In this document: piece after piece, positions 1-8,313 of the stretch
Layout of the letters: every line of letters starts with the position of its first letter
Numbering within the stretch: position 1 is the first letter of the stretch
Assembly (NCBI GenBank): GCA_025350965.1
Contig: JANXWV010000133.1
Coordinates: forward strand, 1-62,838
Origin: Rhizobacter sp.
GTDB taxonomy: Bacteria; Pseudomonadota; Gammaproteobacteria; Burkholderiales; Burkholderiaceae_C
Reading direction: 5' to 3'
Length of the DNA: 62,838 bases
The notes under the pieces: generated by a model
Database searches by the model: none
What the model saw: the letters and a program-made list of their open reading frames with translations, nothing else
Told to the model about the DNA's origin: nothing
Position numbers and translations under genes: made by a program

Positions 1-1
1 A

Positions 2-682
2 GACATCGACGAGAAGTACACCCCGTTCGGCCACTCCGACTACCAAACCATCGTCGCCGACATCAAGAAGTTCTCGGCTGGTGGCAAGACGGCGGTCGTC
101 TCCACCATCAACGGCGACTCGAACGTGCCGTTCTACAAGGAACTCGGCAACGCCGGCCTGAAGGCGAAAGACGTTCCCGTCGTCGCGTTCTCGGTCGGTG
201 AAGAAGAGCTGCGCGGCGTGGACACCAAGCCGCTCGTCGGCCACCTCGCGGCCTGGAACTACTTCCAGTCGATCAAGAGCCCGGCGAACACCGAGTTCAT
301 CAAGAAGTGGAGCGCCTACGCCAAGGCCAAGGGCATCGCCGGCCACAAGGACAAGCCGCTCACGAACGACCCGATGGAAGCCACCTACATCGGCATCAAC
401 ATGTGGGCGCAAGCGGTGAAGAAGGCCGGCAGCACCGACACCGACAAGGTGATCGCCGCGATGGCCGGCCAGACCTTCACCGCACCGAGCGGCATCACTT
501 CGATGATGGACCCGAAGAACCACCACCTGCACAAGTCGGTGTTCATCGGCGAGATCAAGGCCGACGGCCAGTTCAACGTGGTCTGGAAGACGCCCGGCCC
601 GGTCAAGGCCCAGCCGTGGAGCCCGTTCATCCCTGAGAACAAGGGCAAGAAGGACGAGCCGGACATGGTCGCGAAGAAGTGA
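2..682 (+). CDS. urtA: Urea ABC transporter substrate-binding protein UrtA (3' part)
   Basis: The reading frame is open from the window edge, so the N-terminus, including any signal peptide, is missing; about 226 residues are present. The periplasmic protein binds urea and delivers it to the UrtBC channel. The visible part has the type-I periplasmic-binding-protein look of UrtA: a TINGDSNVPFYKEL stretch near the start, a YIGINMWAQAVKKAG helix, and the C-terminal segment GITSMMDPKNHHLHK followed by WSPFIPEN typical of UrtA. The order urtA-urtB-urtC-urtD-urtE that follows makes the call secure. A strong hairpin with a T-rich tail lies just downstream, so urtA may be expressed above the rest of the operon. 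Confidence 0.93.
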   Translation, partial: DIDEKYTPFGHSDYQTIVADIKKFSAGGKTAVVSTINGDSNVPFYKELGNAGLKAKDVPVVAFSVGEEELRGVDTKPLVGHLAAWNYFQSIKSPANTEFIKKWSAYAKAKGIAGHKDKPLTNDPMEATYIGINMWAQAVKKAGSTDTDKVIAAMAGQTFTAPSGITSMMDPKNHHLHKSVFIGEIKADGQFNVVWKTPGPVKAQPWSPFIPENKGKKDEPDMVAKK

Positions 683-722
683 TGTCGAAGAAGTGATGCC
701 GGGCCGCGAGGCCCGCATCTGG

Positions 723-759
723 GCCCTCCTCCGAGAGCGGGGGAGGGCATCTTTTCTTT
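723..759 (+). terminator. Rho-independent-type terminator/attenuator between urtA and urtB
   Basis: A 10-bp stem (723-732 with 739-748, one G-T pair) closes a 6-nt loop and is followed by a T-rich tail (750-759). It lies in the 90-bp gap between the urtA stop and the urtB start. Partial termination here would explain high binding-protein and lower permease levels, a common arrangement in ABC operons. Strength was judged by eye only. Confidence 0.65.
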
Positions 760-772
760 CCAGGGCCCAACG

Positions 773-2374
773 ATGTTTGCGCGTGCATTGCTGCGCTATC
801 TGTTCCCGCTGATTGCGCTGGTGCTGACCTTGTTTGCGCTGGTCGACTCGGCCCATGCGCTCAACGCCGCGCAGGCCCGTTCGCTCGTTGCCGGCGAGGT
901 GGAGCAGCGTGTGGCCGCACTGAATGCCCTGCTCGCCACCGCCGACGACAAGACCGTGGCGCTGTTGCAGGCGATCTCCGACGACGCCGTCAAGTTCACC
1001 GACGCGGCAGTGTTCGTGATGAAGGACGGCAAGGGCTTCGACCCGGTTACCGGCGCTGAAGCCAAGGTGCCCGAGACCGCCGAAGACGTGGTCAACAACA
1101 ACGAAATGCGCAATGATCTCGAAGCTGCGCTCGCCACCACCAAGCTCTTCTCTGCCGACGACAAGGTGCGCGCCGAGGCCGTGAAAACACTGGCCGGCGA
1201 GCCCGACGAGAAGAAGCTGCCACTGATCGAGAAGGCGTTCGCAGCCGAGGCCCAGCCGGCGATCAAGGAAGCGCTTGCGCGCCTGCGCTCGGCCATGCTG
1301 CTCGGCAGTGCCGACAAGGCCAAGCGCCTGGAAGCCGCGCAGGCGCTGGCTGCAACCGGCACTCCGACGACCAAGACGCTGCTGCTCGACCGCATGAAGG
1401 TCGAGACCGAGCCCGAAGTCAAGGTCGCGCTGGCAGCCGCACTGAAGAGCATCGAAGGGCGCCTGGCCTGGGGCGAACGCGCCGGCGTGGTGTTCACCGG
1501 CATCAGCCTGGGCAGCATCCTGCTGCTGGTCGCGCTGGGCCTGGCCATCACCTACGGCCTGATGGGCGTGATCAACATGGCGCACGGCGAGCTGATGATG
1601 ATCGGCGCCTACGCCACCTACGTGGTTCAGAACCTGTTCCGCACCTACTTGCCGGGGGCGTTCGACGCGTACATCCTCGCGGCGATTCCGGCGTCGTTCC
1701 TGGTCGCCGCGCTCGTCGGCGCTGTGCTCGAGCGCGGCGTGATCCGCTGGCTCTACGGGCGGCCGCTCGAGACGCTGCTCGCCACCTGGGGCATCAGCCT
1801 GATGTTGCAGCAGCTGGTGCGCACAATCTTCGGCGCGCAGAACGTGCCGGTCGAGAACCCGGCGTGGCTCTCGGGCGGCGTGGCCGTGGCGAGCAACCTC
1901 ACGCTGCCGTTCAACCGCATCGCGATCATCGCGTTCTCGCTGCTGGTGCTGGCCGGCGTGTCGGCCATGATCGCGCGCACGCGGCTCGGCCTGTTCGTGC
2001 GCGGGGTGACGCAGAACCGCAAGATGGCCGCCTGCATGGGCGTGAACACCGCGCGCATCGACACCTATGCCTTCGCGCTCGGCTCGGGCATTGCCGGCCT
2101 CGCGGGCTGCGCGCTGTCGCAGGTCGGCAACGTGGGGCCCGACCTGGGGCAGGGATACATCGTCGACTCGTTCATGGTGGTGGTGCTCGGCGGCGTGGGC
2201 CAGCTCGCCGGCACGGTGTACGCGGCCGTCGGCCTGGGCGTGCTGAACAAGCTGCTGGAAGGCTGGCAGGGGGCGGTGCTCGCCAAGATCATGGTGCTGG
2301 TGTTCATCGTCATCTTCATCCAGAAGCGGCCGCAGGGCATCTTCGCGATGAAGGGCCGGAGCGCGGAGTCATGA
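773..2374 (+). CDS. urtB: Urea ABC transporter permease UrtB
   Basis: Inner-membrane permease, 533 aa, of the LivH type that forms half of the urea channel. It begins with a hydrophobic signal-like segment (about residues 5-25). A polar helical N-terminal domain of about 200 residues, specific to UrtB and absent from LivH, follows, and then the membrane domain from about residue 245. The LivH-like motif ITYGLMGVINMAHGE lies at the start of the membrane part. A C-terminal VVVLGGVGQLAGT loop and the ending KRPQGIFAMKG are typical of the family. The stop overlaps the urtC start by 4 bp (ATGA), indicating translational coupling. No internal disruption is seen. Confidence 0.95.
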   Translation: MFARALLRYLFPLIALVLTLFALVDSAHALNAAQARSLVAGEVEQRVAALNALLATADDKTVALLQAISDDAVKFTDAAVFVMKDGKGFDPVTGAEAKVPETAEDVVNNNEMRNDLEAALATTKLFSADDKVRAEAVKTLAGEPDEKKLPLIEKAFAAEAQPAIKEALARLRSAMLLGSADKAKRLEAAQALAATGTPTTKTLLLDRMKVETEPEVKVALAAALKSIEGRLAWGERAGVVFTGISLGSILLLVALGLAITYGLMGVINMAHGELMMIGAYATYVVQNLFRTYLPGAFDAYILAAIPASFLVAALVGAVLERGVIRWLYGRPLETLLATWGISLMLQQLVRTIFGAQNVPVENPAWLSGGVAVASNLTLPFNRIAIIAFSLLVLAGVSAMIARTRLGLFVRGVTQNRKMAACMGVNTARIDTYAFALGSGIAGLAGCALSQVGNVGPDLGQGYIVDSFMVVVLGGVGQLAGTVYAAVGLGVLNKLLEGWQGAVLAKIMVLVFIVIFIQKRPQGIFAMKGRSAES

Positions 2375-3495
2375 GCGCCGTCTTGCAAAACCCGGCACCG
2401 GTAGCGGTGCAGGTGCGAACCGGTGGCATCCTGACCGGCAAGAGCTGGAGCGCGGTGTTCACGGCCATCGTCGTCGTTGCCGTGCTCGTGCCGGTGCTGA
2501 ACCTGATGACACCGGCCGACAGCGCCCTGCACCTGTCCGACTACGCGGTGCAGCTCATCGCGAAGATCATGTGCTACGCCATCTGCGCGCTGGCCATGGA
2601 CTTGATCTGGGGCTACACCGGCATCTTGTCTCTCGGCCACGGCGTGTTCTTCGCGCTCGGTGGCTACTGCATGGGCATGTACCTGATGCGCCAGATCGGC
2701 AGCGACGGTCAGTACCGCTTGCCGATGCCCGACTTCATGGTGTTCCTGAACTGGAAAGAGTTCCCGTGGACCTGGGCAGTCTCCGACTCGTTCGCGGCGC
2801 AGATGCTGCTCGTCGTGCTGGTGCCGGGGCTGTTGGCCTTCGTGTTCGGCTTCTTCGCGTTCCGCTCGCGCATCAAGGGCGTGTACTTCTCGATCATCAC
2901 GCAGGCCATGACCTACGCCTGCATGCTGCTGTTCTTCCGGAACGAGACCGGCTTCGGAGGCAACAACGGTTTCACCGACTTCAAGCGCATTCTCGGCACG
3001 CCCATTGCCACGCCCTCGATGCGCATGACGCTCTTCGTGATGACCGGCCTGACGCTGATCGGCTTCTTCTTGCTGGCCCGGTGGCTCGTCACCAGCAAGT
3101 TCGGCCGCGTGCTGCAGGCCATTCGCGATGCCGAGACCCGCGTCATGTTCACCGGCTACGACCCGCTGCGCTACAAGCTCGCGATCTGGGTGATCTCGGC
3201 CGTGATGTGCGGCATTGCCGGCGCGTTGTACGTGCCGCAGGTCGGCATCATCAACCCCGGTGAAATGAGCCCGGCCGCAAGCATCGAGATCGCCATCTGG
3301 GCGGCGGTGGGCGGGCGCGGTACGCTCATCGGGCCGATCATCGGTGCGTTCTTCGTGAACGGCGCAAAGAGTTGGTTCACGCAGGCATTCCCCGAGTTCT
3401 GGTTGTATTTCCTGGGCGCGCTGTTCATCGCAGTCACCATCTTCCTGCCGCAGGGAATCATCGGCCTCGTGCGCCGCAAGAAGGAAGGGCCATGA
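2371..3495 (+). CDS. urtC: Urea ABC transporter permease UrtC
   Basis: Second inner-membrane permease, 374 aa, LivM type, pairing with UrtB. It is strongly hydrophobic, with an N-terminal lead of about 25 residues and a conserved LIWGYTGILSLGHGVFFALGGY segment characteristic of LivM/UrtC permeases. RDAETRVMFTGYD in the cytoplasmic loop and FLPQGIIGLVRR at the C-terminus also fit the family. The ATG at 2371 was chosen because it overlaps the urtB stop by 4 bp; longer upstream readings of this frame lie inside urtB and are not coding. The stop in turn overlaps urtD by 4 bp. Confidence 0.95.
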   Translation: MSAVLQNPAPVAVQVRTGGILTGKSWSAVFTAIVVVAVLVPVLNLMTPADSALHLSDYAVQLIAKIMCYAICALAMDLIWGYTGILSLGHGVFFALGGYCMGMYLMRQIGSDGQYRLPMPDFMVFLNWKEFPWTWAVSDSFAAQMLLVVLVPGLLAFVFGFFAFRSRIKGVYFSIITQAMTYACMLLFFRNETGFGGNNGFTDFKRILGTPIATPSMRMTLFVMTGLTLIGFFLLARWLVTSKFGRVLQAIRDAETRVMFTGYDPLRYKLAIWVISAVMCGIAGALYVPQVGIINPGEMSPAASIEIAIWAAVGGRGTLIGPIIGAFFVNGAKSWFTQAFPEFWLYFLGALFIAVTIFLPQGIIGLVRRKKEGP

Positions 3496-4385
3496 CCCCC
3501 GAACTGATGAAGGCCGGCACGCTGGCGAAGATCGAACACGAGCGCCGCGTTGCGGCCATCAGCGGCGGCGGCGGTGGCCGCGAAACGAGCTACGGCCGCA
3601 TCGTGCAGCCGGGGCAGCTCGACGTGGCGCACGGCGCCATCCTGTACCTCGACGACATCACTGTCAGCTTCGACGGCTTCAAGGCGCTGAACGCGTTGAG
3701 CCTGAGCATCAGCGCGGGTGAGCTGCGCTGCATCATCGGCCCGAACGGGGCAGGCAAGACGACGATGATGGACGTGATCACCGGCAAGACGCGGCCCGAC
3801 CTCGGCAAGGCCTTCTTCGGCTCCACCATCGATTTGCTGCGCCTGCGCGAGAACGAGATCGCGTCCATCGGCATCGGCCGCAAGTTCCAGAAGCCCACGG
3901 TGTTCGAGCACCTGAGCGTGTTCGAGAACCTGGAACTCGCGCTCAAGGCCGACCGCGGCGTGCGCGCGTCGATGTTCTTCCGCCTCTCCGGCGAGCAGCT
4001 CGACCGCATCGGCGCGATGCTGGTGTTGATCCACCTCAAAGACAGCGCGCAGCGCACGGCGGGCCTGTTGAGCCACGGCCAGAAGCAGTGGCTGGAGATC
4101 GGCATGCTGCTCATGCAAGACCCGAAGCTGCTGCTGCTCGACGAGCCCGTGGCCGGCATGACCGATGAAGAGACCGAACGCACGGCGGAGTTGTTCCTGT
4201 CGCTTGAAGGCAGCCACTCGCTCGTCGTCGTCGAGCACGACATGAAGTTCATCGGCGAACTCACGCAGAACGGCAAGAACGGCAAGAAGGTCACGGTGCT
4301 GCACGAAGGCAGCGTGCTGGCCGAAGGGCTGCTCAGCGACGTGCAGGCGAACGAGAAGGTCGTCGAGGTTTACCTTGGGCGTTGA
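3492..4385 (+). CDS. urtD: Urea ABC transporter ATP-binding protein UrtD
   Basis: Cytoplasmic ATPase, 297 aa, LivG type, driving urea import with UrtE. Walker A GPNGAGKT is at residues 83-90, the signature LSHGQKQWLEIG lies near residue 195, and Walker B is LLLLDEPVAGM. The signature LSHGQKQ instead of LSGGQ is normal for UrtD. There is an N-terminal extension of about 45 residues before the ABC domain, including a run of six glycines in SGGGGGGR-like context; UrtD proteins often carry a short extension. Start at 3492 overlaps the urtC stop (ATGA). After the stop, a 159-bp spacer holding a tandem repeat separates it from urtE. Confidence 0.95.
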   Translation: MTPELMKAGTLAKIEHERRVAAISGGGGGRETSYGRIVQPGQLDVAHGAILYLDDITVSFDGFKALNALSLSISAGELRCIIGPNGAGKTTMMDVITGKTRPDLGKAFFGSTIDLLRLRENEIASIGIGRKFQKPTVFEHLSVFENLELALKADRGVRASMFFRLSGEQLDRIGAMLVLIHLKDSAQRTAGLLSHGQKQWLEIGMLLMQDPKLLLLDEPVAGMTDEETERTAELFLSLEGSHSLVVVEHDMKFIGELTQNGKNGKKVTVLHEGSVLAEGLLSDVQANEKVVEVYLGR

Positions 4386-4436
4386 GTCTTCTTGCTTCTT
4401 CCCCCGCTGCGGGAAGCTTGGGATGAGGGCGAGTTG

Positions 4437-4538
4437 CCCCACCCCCACCCCGGCCCTCGCCCGGAGGGGTAGGGAGAGGTCGGGGTACCCCACCCCCACC
4501 CCGGCCCTCCCCCAGAGGGGGAGGGAGAGGTCAGGTGA
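4437..4538. repeat. Two-copy 51-bp GC-rich tandem repeat between urtD and urtE
   Basis: Units 4437-4487 and 4488-4538 match at about 45 of 51 positions by eye. Each unit holds a C-rich half and a G-rich half that can pair (around CCCTC...GAGGG), so the RNA would form two hairpins in the urtD-urtE spacer. Such C-rich/G-rich elements recur between genes in many Burkholderiales genomes. The element could act as an mRNA stabiliser or attenuator, but this is not shown here. Confidence 0.8.
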
Positions 4539-4544
4539 GTACAC

Positions 4545-5252
4545 ATGTTGAAGATTGAAGGCGTCAACCAGTACTACGGCGGTTCGCACATCCTGCGCAA
4601 CCTGAGCATGGAAGCCAAGGTCGGCGAAGTCACGGTGATCCTCGGCCGCAACGGCGTGGGCAAGACCACGCTGTTGAAAAGCATGATGGGCGTGGTGCCG
4701 GTCAAGACCGGCTCGGTCCTGCTCGACGGCACCGACATCACCAAAGACACGCCCTACGAGCGCGTGCGCAAAGGTGTGGGCTATGTGCCGCAGGGCCGCG
4801 AGATCTTCGGCCGCCTCACGGTGCAGGAGAACCTGCGCATGGGCCTGGCCTACAAGAGCGGCAGCACGCCGATCCCGCCCGAACTGTTCGAGCTGTTCCC
4901 GGTATTGAAGGCAATGATCAACCGGCGTGGCGGCGACCTGTCGGGCGGCCAGCAGCAGCAACTCGCCATTGCCCGCGCATTGGCAGCGGGGCCGAAGCTG
5001 TTGATCCTGGACGAGCCGACCGAAGGCATCCAGCCCAGCATCATCAAGGACATCGGCCGCGTCATCCGCATGCTCGCTGACAAAGGCATGAACGGTGGCC
5101 AGAAGATGGCCATCGTGCTGGTCGAGCAGTTCTACGACTTTGCCGCCGAGCTGGCCGACGAGTACCTGGTGATGGAGCGCGGCGAGATCATCCAGCGCGG
5201 GCGCGGGGCGAACATGGAAGCCGAGGGCGTGCGGGCGTTGATGTCGATCTGA
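4545..5252 (+). CDS. urtE: Urea ABC transporter ATP-binding protein UrtE
   Basis: Cytoplasmic ATPase, 235 aa, LivF type, the partner of UrtD. Walker A GRNGVGKT is at about residues 34-41, the ABC signature is LSGGQQQQLAIARAL, and Walker B is LLILDEPTEGIQ followed by the family-typical PSIIKDIGRVI. The length is normal. Its start follows a tandem repeat and a GGTGAG ribosome-binding-like stretch. It ends the urt operon. In many relatives the urease genes follow directly; here unrelated genes follow, and only ureD is found nearby, on the opposite strand. Confidence 0.95.
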   Translation: MLKIEGVNQYYGGSHILRNLSMEAKVGEVTVILGRNGVGKTTLLKSMMGVVPVKTGSVLLDGTDITKDTPYERVRKGVGYVPQGREIFGRLTVQENLRMGLAYKSGSTPIPPELFELFPVLKAMINRRGGDLSGGQQQQLAIARALAAGPKLLILDEPTEGIQPSIIKDIGRVIRMLADKGMNGGQKMAIVLVEQFYDFAAELADEYLVMERGEIIQRGRGANMEAEGVRALMSI

Positions 5253-5310
5253 TCTTGCGTCAAACTGGGAAAACCGGTTCCAGACCCCACACCACAGCCG
5301 CTGCCGACCC

Positions 5311-5685
5311 ATGCTCAAAGCCACCTGCCACTGCGGAGCCGTCCGCATCGAAATCCCGAGCCGCCCGACCGAGATCACCAACTGCAATTGCTCGACGTGT
5401 CGCAGGTTGGGCGTGCTGTGGGCCTACTACGACGTGGGCACCGTCAACATCCACGGCCACCCCGAGCACACCGACGAGTACATCCAGGGCGACAAGACGC
5501 TGCGCACCGTGCGCTGCCGCACCTGCGGCTGCGTCACGCACTGGGAGCCGCTCGACACGAAGGCGTACACGCGGATGGGCGTGAACGTCCGGAACTTCGA
5601 GCCCGAGGTGATCGGCGACGTGCGCATTCGGCTCCTTGATGGCGCCGACACCTGGGAGTCGTTCTTCTGGGAAGACCTGCCGTAG
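5311..5685 (+). CDS. GFA/CENP-V family zinc-binding protein
   Basis: A 124-aa protein of the GFA (glutathione-dependent formaldehyde-activating, Mss4-like) fold. Zinc-ligand cysteines are visible as CHCGAV near residue 7, CNCSTC near residue 29, and CRTCGC near residue 70, the usual CxC...CxxC...CxxC layout. Members bind zinc and sometimes glutathione, but the substrate of most is unknown, so no reaction is assigned. It starts 58 bp after urtE on the same strand. A weak stem around 5270-5285 separates them. Nothing ties it functionally to urea uptake. Confidence 0.85.
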   Translation: MLKATCHCGAVRIEIPSRPTEITNCNCSTCRRLGVLWAYYDVGTVNIHGHPEHTDEYIQGDKTLRTVRCRTCGCVTHWEPLDTKAYTRMGVNVRNFEPEVIGDVRIRLLDGADTWESFFWEDLP

Positions 5686-5766
5686 CGCCTGGCCCTTGCC
5701 GGCCCCGATGAAGCGCCGACGCGGGCGTGCTACCTTTCGTGGCATCACCTCAATCAGGAGCTTCCC

Positions 5767-6396
5767 ATGACCGACACCGTCAACCCCACAGCCGACCCGG
5801 TTGCAGAGCCGGCTGCCGCTGAAGCCGCCAACCGCGCTGCCACGCAGGCGGCCGACAACGCCAGCGCCACCGCTGCCTCCGAGCGCGCACTGAAGGCCGC
5901 GCGCGAGACTGCCAGCAAGGCGCTCGCCGCCCTGACCGACCTGACGCACAGCGTGCGCGAGCAAGCCGCTGCGCTGGCCGAGCGGCTGCGCCCGCAACTC
6001 AGTTCTGCTGCCAGTTCTGCGGTCGGCTACGCGAAGGATCAGCCGGCCAAGACGCTGCTGGCGTCGGCGGCACTGGGCGCGGCCGTGGTCGCGCTGTACA
6101 CCCTGGTCACACGCACCAGCCAGAGCCACCACGTGACGCTCCGCCCATCCCTCAAGGCGCAGCTCGGCGACGCTGCGGCCGATGCGTTCGACGCTGCGCG
6201 TGACGGCGTGACCGATACCGTCGACACCCTGCGCGACAAGGCGCAAGCGGCCACCGAGCGCCTGCGCCAGCCCTTGAATGCCGCCACCAGCTACGCGCAG
6301 GAAGACCCGCTCAAGGCGGTCCTCATTGCCGCCGTGGCCGGTGCGGTGGCGATGGCGCTCATCGCCGCCGTGGTCAGCAGCCAGCGCGACGACTGA
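5767..6396 (+). CDS. Alanine-rich membrane-anchored protein, DUF883-like
   Basis: A 209-aa protein rich in Ala, Glu and Lys, with a helical N-terminal half. It then has two copies of a short module: DQPAKTLLASAALGAAVVALYTL near residues 85-110 and EDPLKAVLIAAVAGAVAMALIAAV at the C-terminus. That module (D/E-x-P-x-K/A-x-x-L followed by a glycine-zipper membrane segment) is typical of DUF883/ElaB/YqjD proteins, inner-membrane proteins sometimes bound to ribosomes in stationary phase. The duplicated module suggests two membrane segments. A CAGGAG ribosome-binding site precedes the ATG. Eight bases separate it from the GST gene. No specific function can be assigned. Confidence 0.7.
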   Translation: MTDTVNPTADPVAEPAAAEAANRAATQAADNASATAASERALKAARETASKALAALTDLTHSVREQAAALAERLRPQLSSAASSAVGYAKDQPAKTLLASAALGAAVVALYTLVTRTSQSHHVTLRPSLKAQLGDAAADAFDAARDGVTDTVDTLRDKAQAATERLRQPLNAATSYAQEDPLKAVLIAAVAGAVAMALIAAVVSSQRDD

Positions 6397-6404
6397 CCGC
6401 CTCG

Positions 6405-7100
6405 ATGATCACGGTTCACCACCTCAACAACTCGCGCTCGCAGCGCGTGCTGTGGCTCCTCGAAGAGCTGGGCCTGCCCTACCAAATCAAGAAGTACGAA
6501 CGCGATGCGCAGACCATGCTCGCGCCGCCGGAACTGCGCAAGGTGCACCCGCTGGGCAAGTCGCCGGTGATCACCGACGACGTGGTCGGCGCCGGTGGTG
6601 AGCCAGTCACGGTGGCCGAATCGGGCGCGATCATCGAGTACCTGTTGGAGCGTTACGGCAACGGCCGGCTCACACCCGCCGTCGGCACGCCCGAGCGGCT
6701 GCAGTGGCGCTACTGGATGCACTTTGCCGAAGGCACGGCGATGTCGCCGCTGCTGCTGAAGCTGGTGTTCGAGCGCATCAAGACGACCAAGATGCCGTTC
6801 TTCGCGAAGCCGGTGGCGCGCGGCATCGCCGACAAGGTGCTCGGCCTGATGGTCGAGCCCAACCTCGCCCGGCAGCTCGACTTCATGGAAGCCGAACTCG
6901 GCAAGCACGACTGGTTTGCCGGGCCCGAGTTCAGCGCCGCCGACGTTCAGATGAGCTTCCCGGTCGAGGCCTCGGCGCAGCGCGCCGGCCTGAACGCGAG
7001 CCGGCCGAACTTGATGGCTTTCCTGAAGCGTATTCATGCGCGCCCGGCCTACCAGCGCGCGCTGGAACGCGGCGGGCCGTACAGCTTCGCGAACGATTGA
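6405..7100 (+). CDS. Glutathione S-transferase family protein
   Basis: A 231-aa cytosolic GST. The N-terminal thioredoxin-fold domain begins MITVHHLNNSRSQRVLWLLEE, where NNSRS holds the likely glutathione-contacting serine. It continues to VHPLGKSPVITDD with the conserved cis-proline context, and then a VAESGAIIEYLLERYG segment. The all-helical C-terminal domain contains WFAGPEFSAADVQMSFPVEA, the usual N-capping and hydrophobic staple region. The protein conjugates or reduces substrates with glutathione; the substrate is not predictable. It forms a short cluster with the genes on both sides. Confidence 0.9.
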   Translation: MITVHHLNNSRSQRVLWLLEELGLPYQIKKYERDAQTMLAPPELRKVHPLGKSPVITDDVVGAGGEPVTVAESGAIIEYLLERYGNGRLTPAVGTPERLQWRYWMHFAEGTAMSPLLLKLVFERIKTTKMPFFAKPVARGIADKVLGLMVEPNLARQLDFMEAELGKHDWFAGPEFSAADVQMSFPVEASAQRAGLNASRPNLMAFLKRIHARPAYQRALERGGPYSFAND

Positions 7101-7118
7101 CGGGTTGAAGGGGCGGCG

Positions 7119-7406
7119 ATGGAGATCGAGCTCAGCAAGGAAGACCGCGCGCTGGCGATCACTTCGCTGGAGCGCTACTTCAAGGAACACTTCGCCGAGC
7201 ATTTCGAGCAGCGCCTGGGCAACATCCAGGCCGGTGCGCTGCTGAACTTCTTTCTCGAAGAGGTCGGGCCGTGTGTGTACAACCAGGCCGTGGCGGACGT
7301 GCAGGATCGCCTGCAACTGCGCGTGTCGGAGGTCGACATCGAGTGCCACGCCGATTCGTTCGGCTACTGGCAGCGGCGCGCTCCGAAGCCCCCGAACAAG
7401 CGTTAG
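7119..7406 (+). CDS. DUF2164 family protein
   Basis: A small 95-aa protein matching DUF2164. It begins MEIELSKEDRALAITSLERYF, then has the typical central IQAGALLNFFLEEVGPCVYNQAV, and the ending DIECHADSFGYW. The family is widespread in proteobacteria and has no assigned function. An AGGGGCGG stretch upstream may serve as ribosome-binding site. It is the last rightward gene before the leftward ureD-containing block, and a hairpin lies in the convergent gap. Confidence 0.88.
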   Translation: MEIELSKEDRALAITSLERYFKEHFAEHFEQRLGNIQAGALLNFFLEEVGPCVYNQAVADVQDRLQLRVSEVDIECHADSFGYWQRRAPKPPNKR

Positions 7407-7430
7407 ATCCATCTCTCGTTATTCTGTAGT

Positions 7431-7454
7431 CAACCCCCTGAGCAGGAGGTGTTG
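7431..7454. terminator. Hairpin in the convergent DUF2164/ureD gap
   Basis: An imperfect inverted repeat (7431-7440 with 7443-7454; arms CAAC..CCTG and CAGG..GTTG) lies between two convergent genes. There is no clear T-run on either side, so it is only a candidate bidirectional terminator. Confidence 0.35.
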
Positions 7455-7470
7455 TCGCTCTGCGTGCGCC

Positions 7471-8313
7471 TCAGGTGCGCCAAACCCGCGGCACGCAGGC
7501 CGGCAGCTGCCACGCCGCTTCGCGCCACAGCGCCCACACCTGCGTGAGCAACGCCATCGCCGGTTCCACGCGCGGCGCGAGCACCCGCAGCACCAACACT
7601 GCATCGTCGACCGCCGTGCCGCCGGCGGTGGCTTTGAGCGGGTGCGCGTCGCACGCGGCTCGGGCGGCATCGAGCAGGTGGTCGCGGCGCTCGGTGGCCA
7701 GTGCCGCGCCTGCCGCGAACCACAGCGTCGCCAGCACGCGGTGGCCGCCCCAGCCGAGGGGCGAGTCGAGCAGGCGCATGTCGGTGGCCTTGACCACGCC
7801 GCGCTCCAGCCAGCGGCCGGGCAGTTCGATGCGCTGCTCGAAACTGCCGCGCTCGAAGGCCAGGTTCGACGCCGGCAGGCCGAGCGCGAGCACGTCCCAG
7901 CCAATCATCTCGGCGCCCGGTTGCAGCTCGAAACGCATCGCGTTGTGGCCGATGCAGCCGCTGTAGGCGATGGTCTCGAGTGGCAGCCATTCGAGCCGCG
8001 CGCCGGCTTGCACCTGCGCCGTCAGCACCTGCGTGGCGGGCGCGCCAAGGCTGCGGTAGAAGCGCGTTGCGCCCGGTGTGGTGACGAGCGCATGTGCGCT
8101 AGGTGCGAGCGTGATTTGGATGCCCAAATCATCGCCGCCCACCAGCCCGCCGGGCGGGTGCACCAGCACGCTGTGGCACACCGCCGGCGCCTCGGGGTAC
8201 AGGCTCGCGAGCACGCGCAGCGGGCCGTCGTGGCGGTCGTGCAGCACGGTGCGCGGGGCACCGTGGAGCGGCTCGCAGCGGTAGGCGAGGGCCAGCGAGC
8301 CGCGCCAGGCCAT
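7471..8313 (-). CDS. ureD: Urease accessory protein UreD (UreH)
   Basis: A 280-aa UreD, the scaffold that with UreF and UreG delivers nickel to apo-urease. Visible family features are LVHPPGGLVGGDDL near residue 50, TTPGATRFYRS near residue 80, WLPLETIAYSGC, and WDVLALGLPASNLAFERG. The start at 8313 was chosen because it begins the conserved domain and shares one base with the upstream stop (TGATG); a longer reading runs into the deaminase gene. No other urease gene (ureABCEFG) is present in the window, which is unusual because ureD normally precedes ureA. It is the last gene of the leftward heterocycle block. Confidence 0.9.
   Translation of the reverse strand: MAWRGSLALAYRCEPLHGAPRTVLHDRHDGPLRVLASLYPEAPAVCHSVLVHPPGGLVGGDDLGIQITLAPSAHALVTTPGATRFYRSLGAPATQVLTAQVQAGARLEWLPLETIAYSGCIGHNAMRFELQPGAEMIGWDVLALGLPASNLAFERGSFEQRIELPGRWLERGVVKATDMRLLDSPLGWGGHRVLATLWFAAGAALATERRDHLLDAARAACDAHPLKATAGGTAVDDAVLVLRVLAPRVEPAMALLTQVWALWREAAWQLPACVPRVWRT

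Noticed and set aside
4437..4538. The 51-bp tandem repeat considered as a CRISPR-like array
   Set aside because: Only two adjacent units without spacers; the internal dyads and position point to an intergenic repeat, and no cas gene is present.
3171..5387. A 738-residue open frame on the minus strand across urtC-urtE
   Set aside because: It is antisense to three verified urt genes, is Arg/His-rich without domain resemblance and crosses the tandem repeat.
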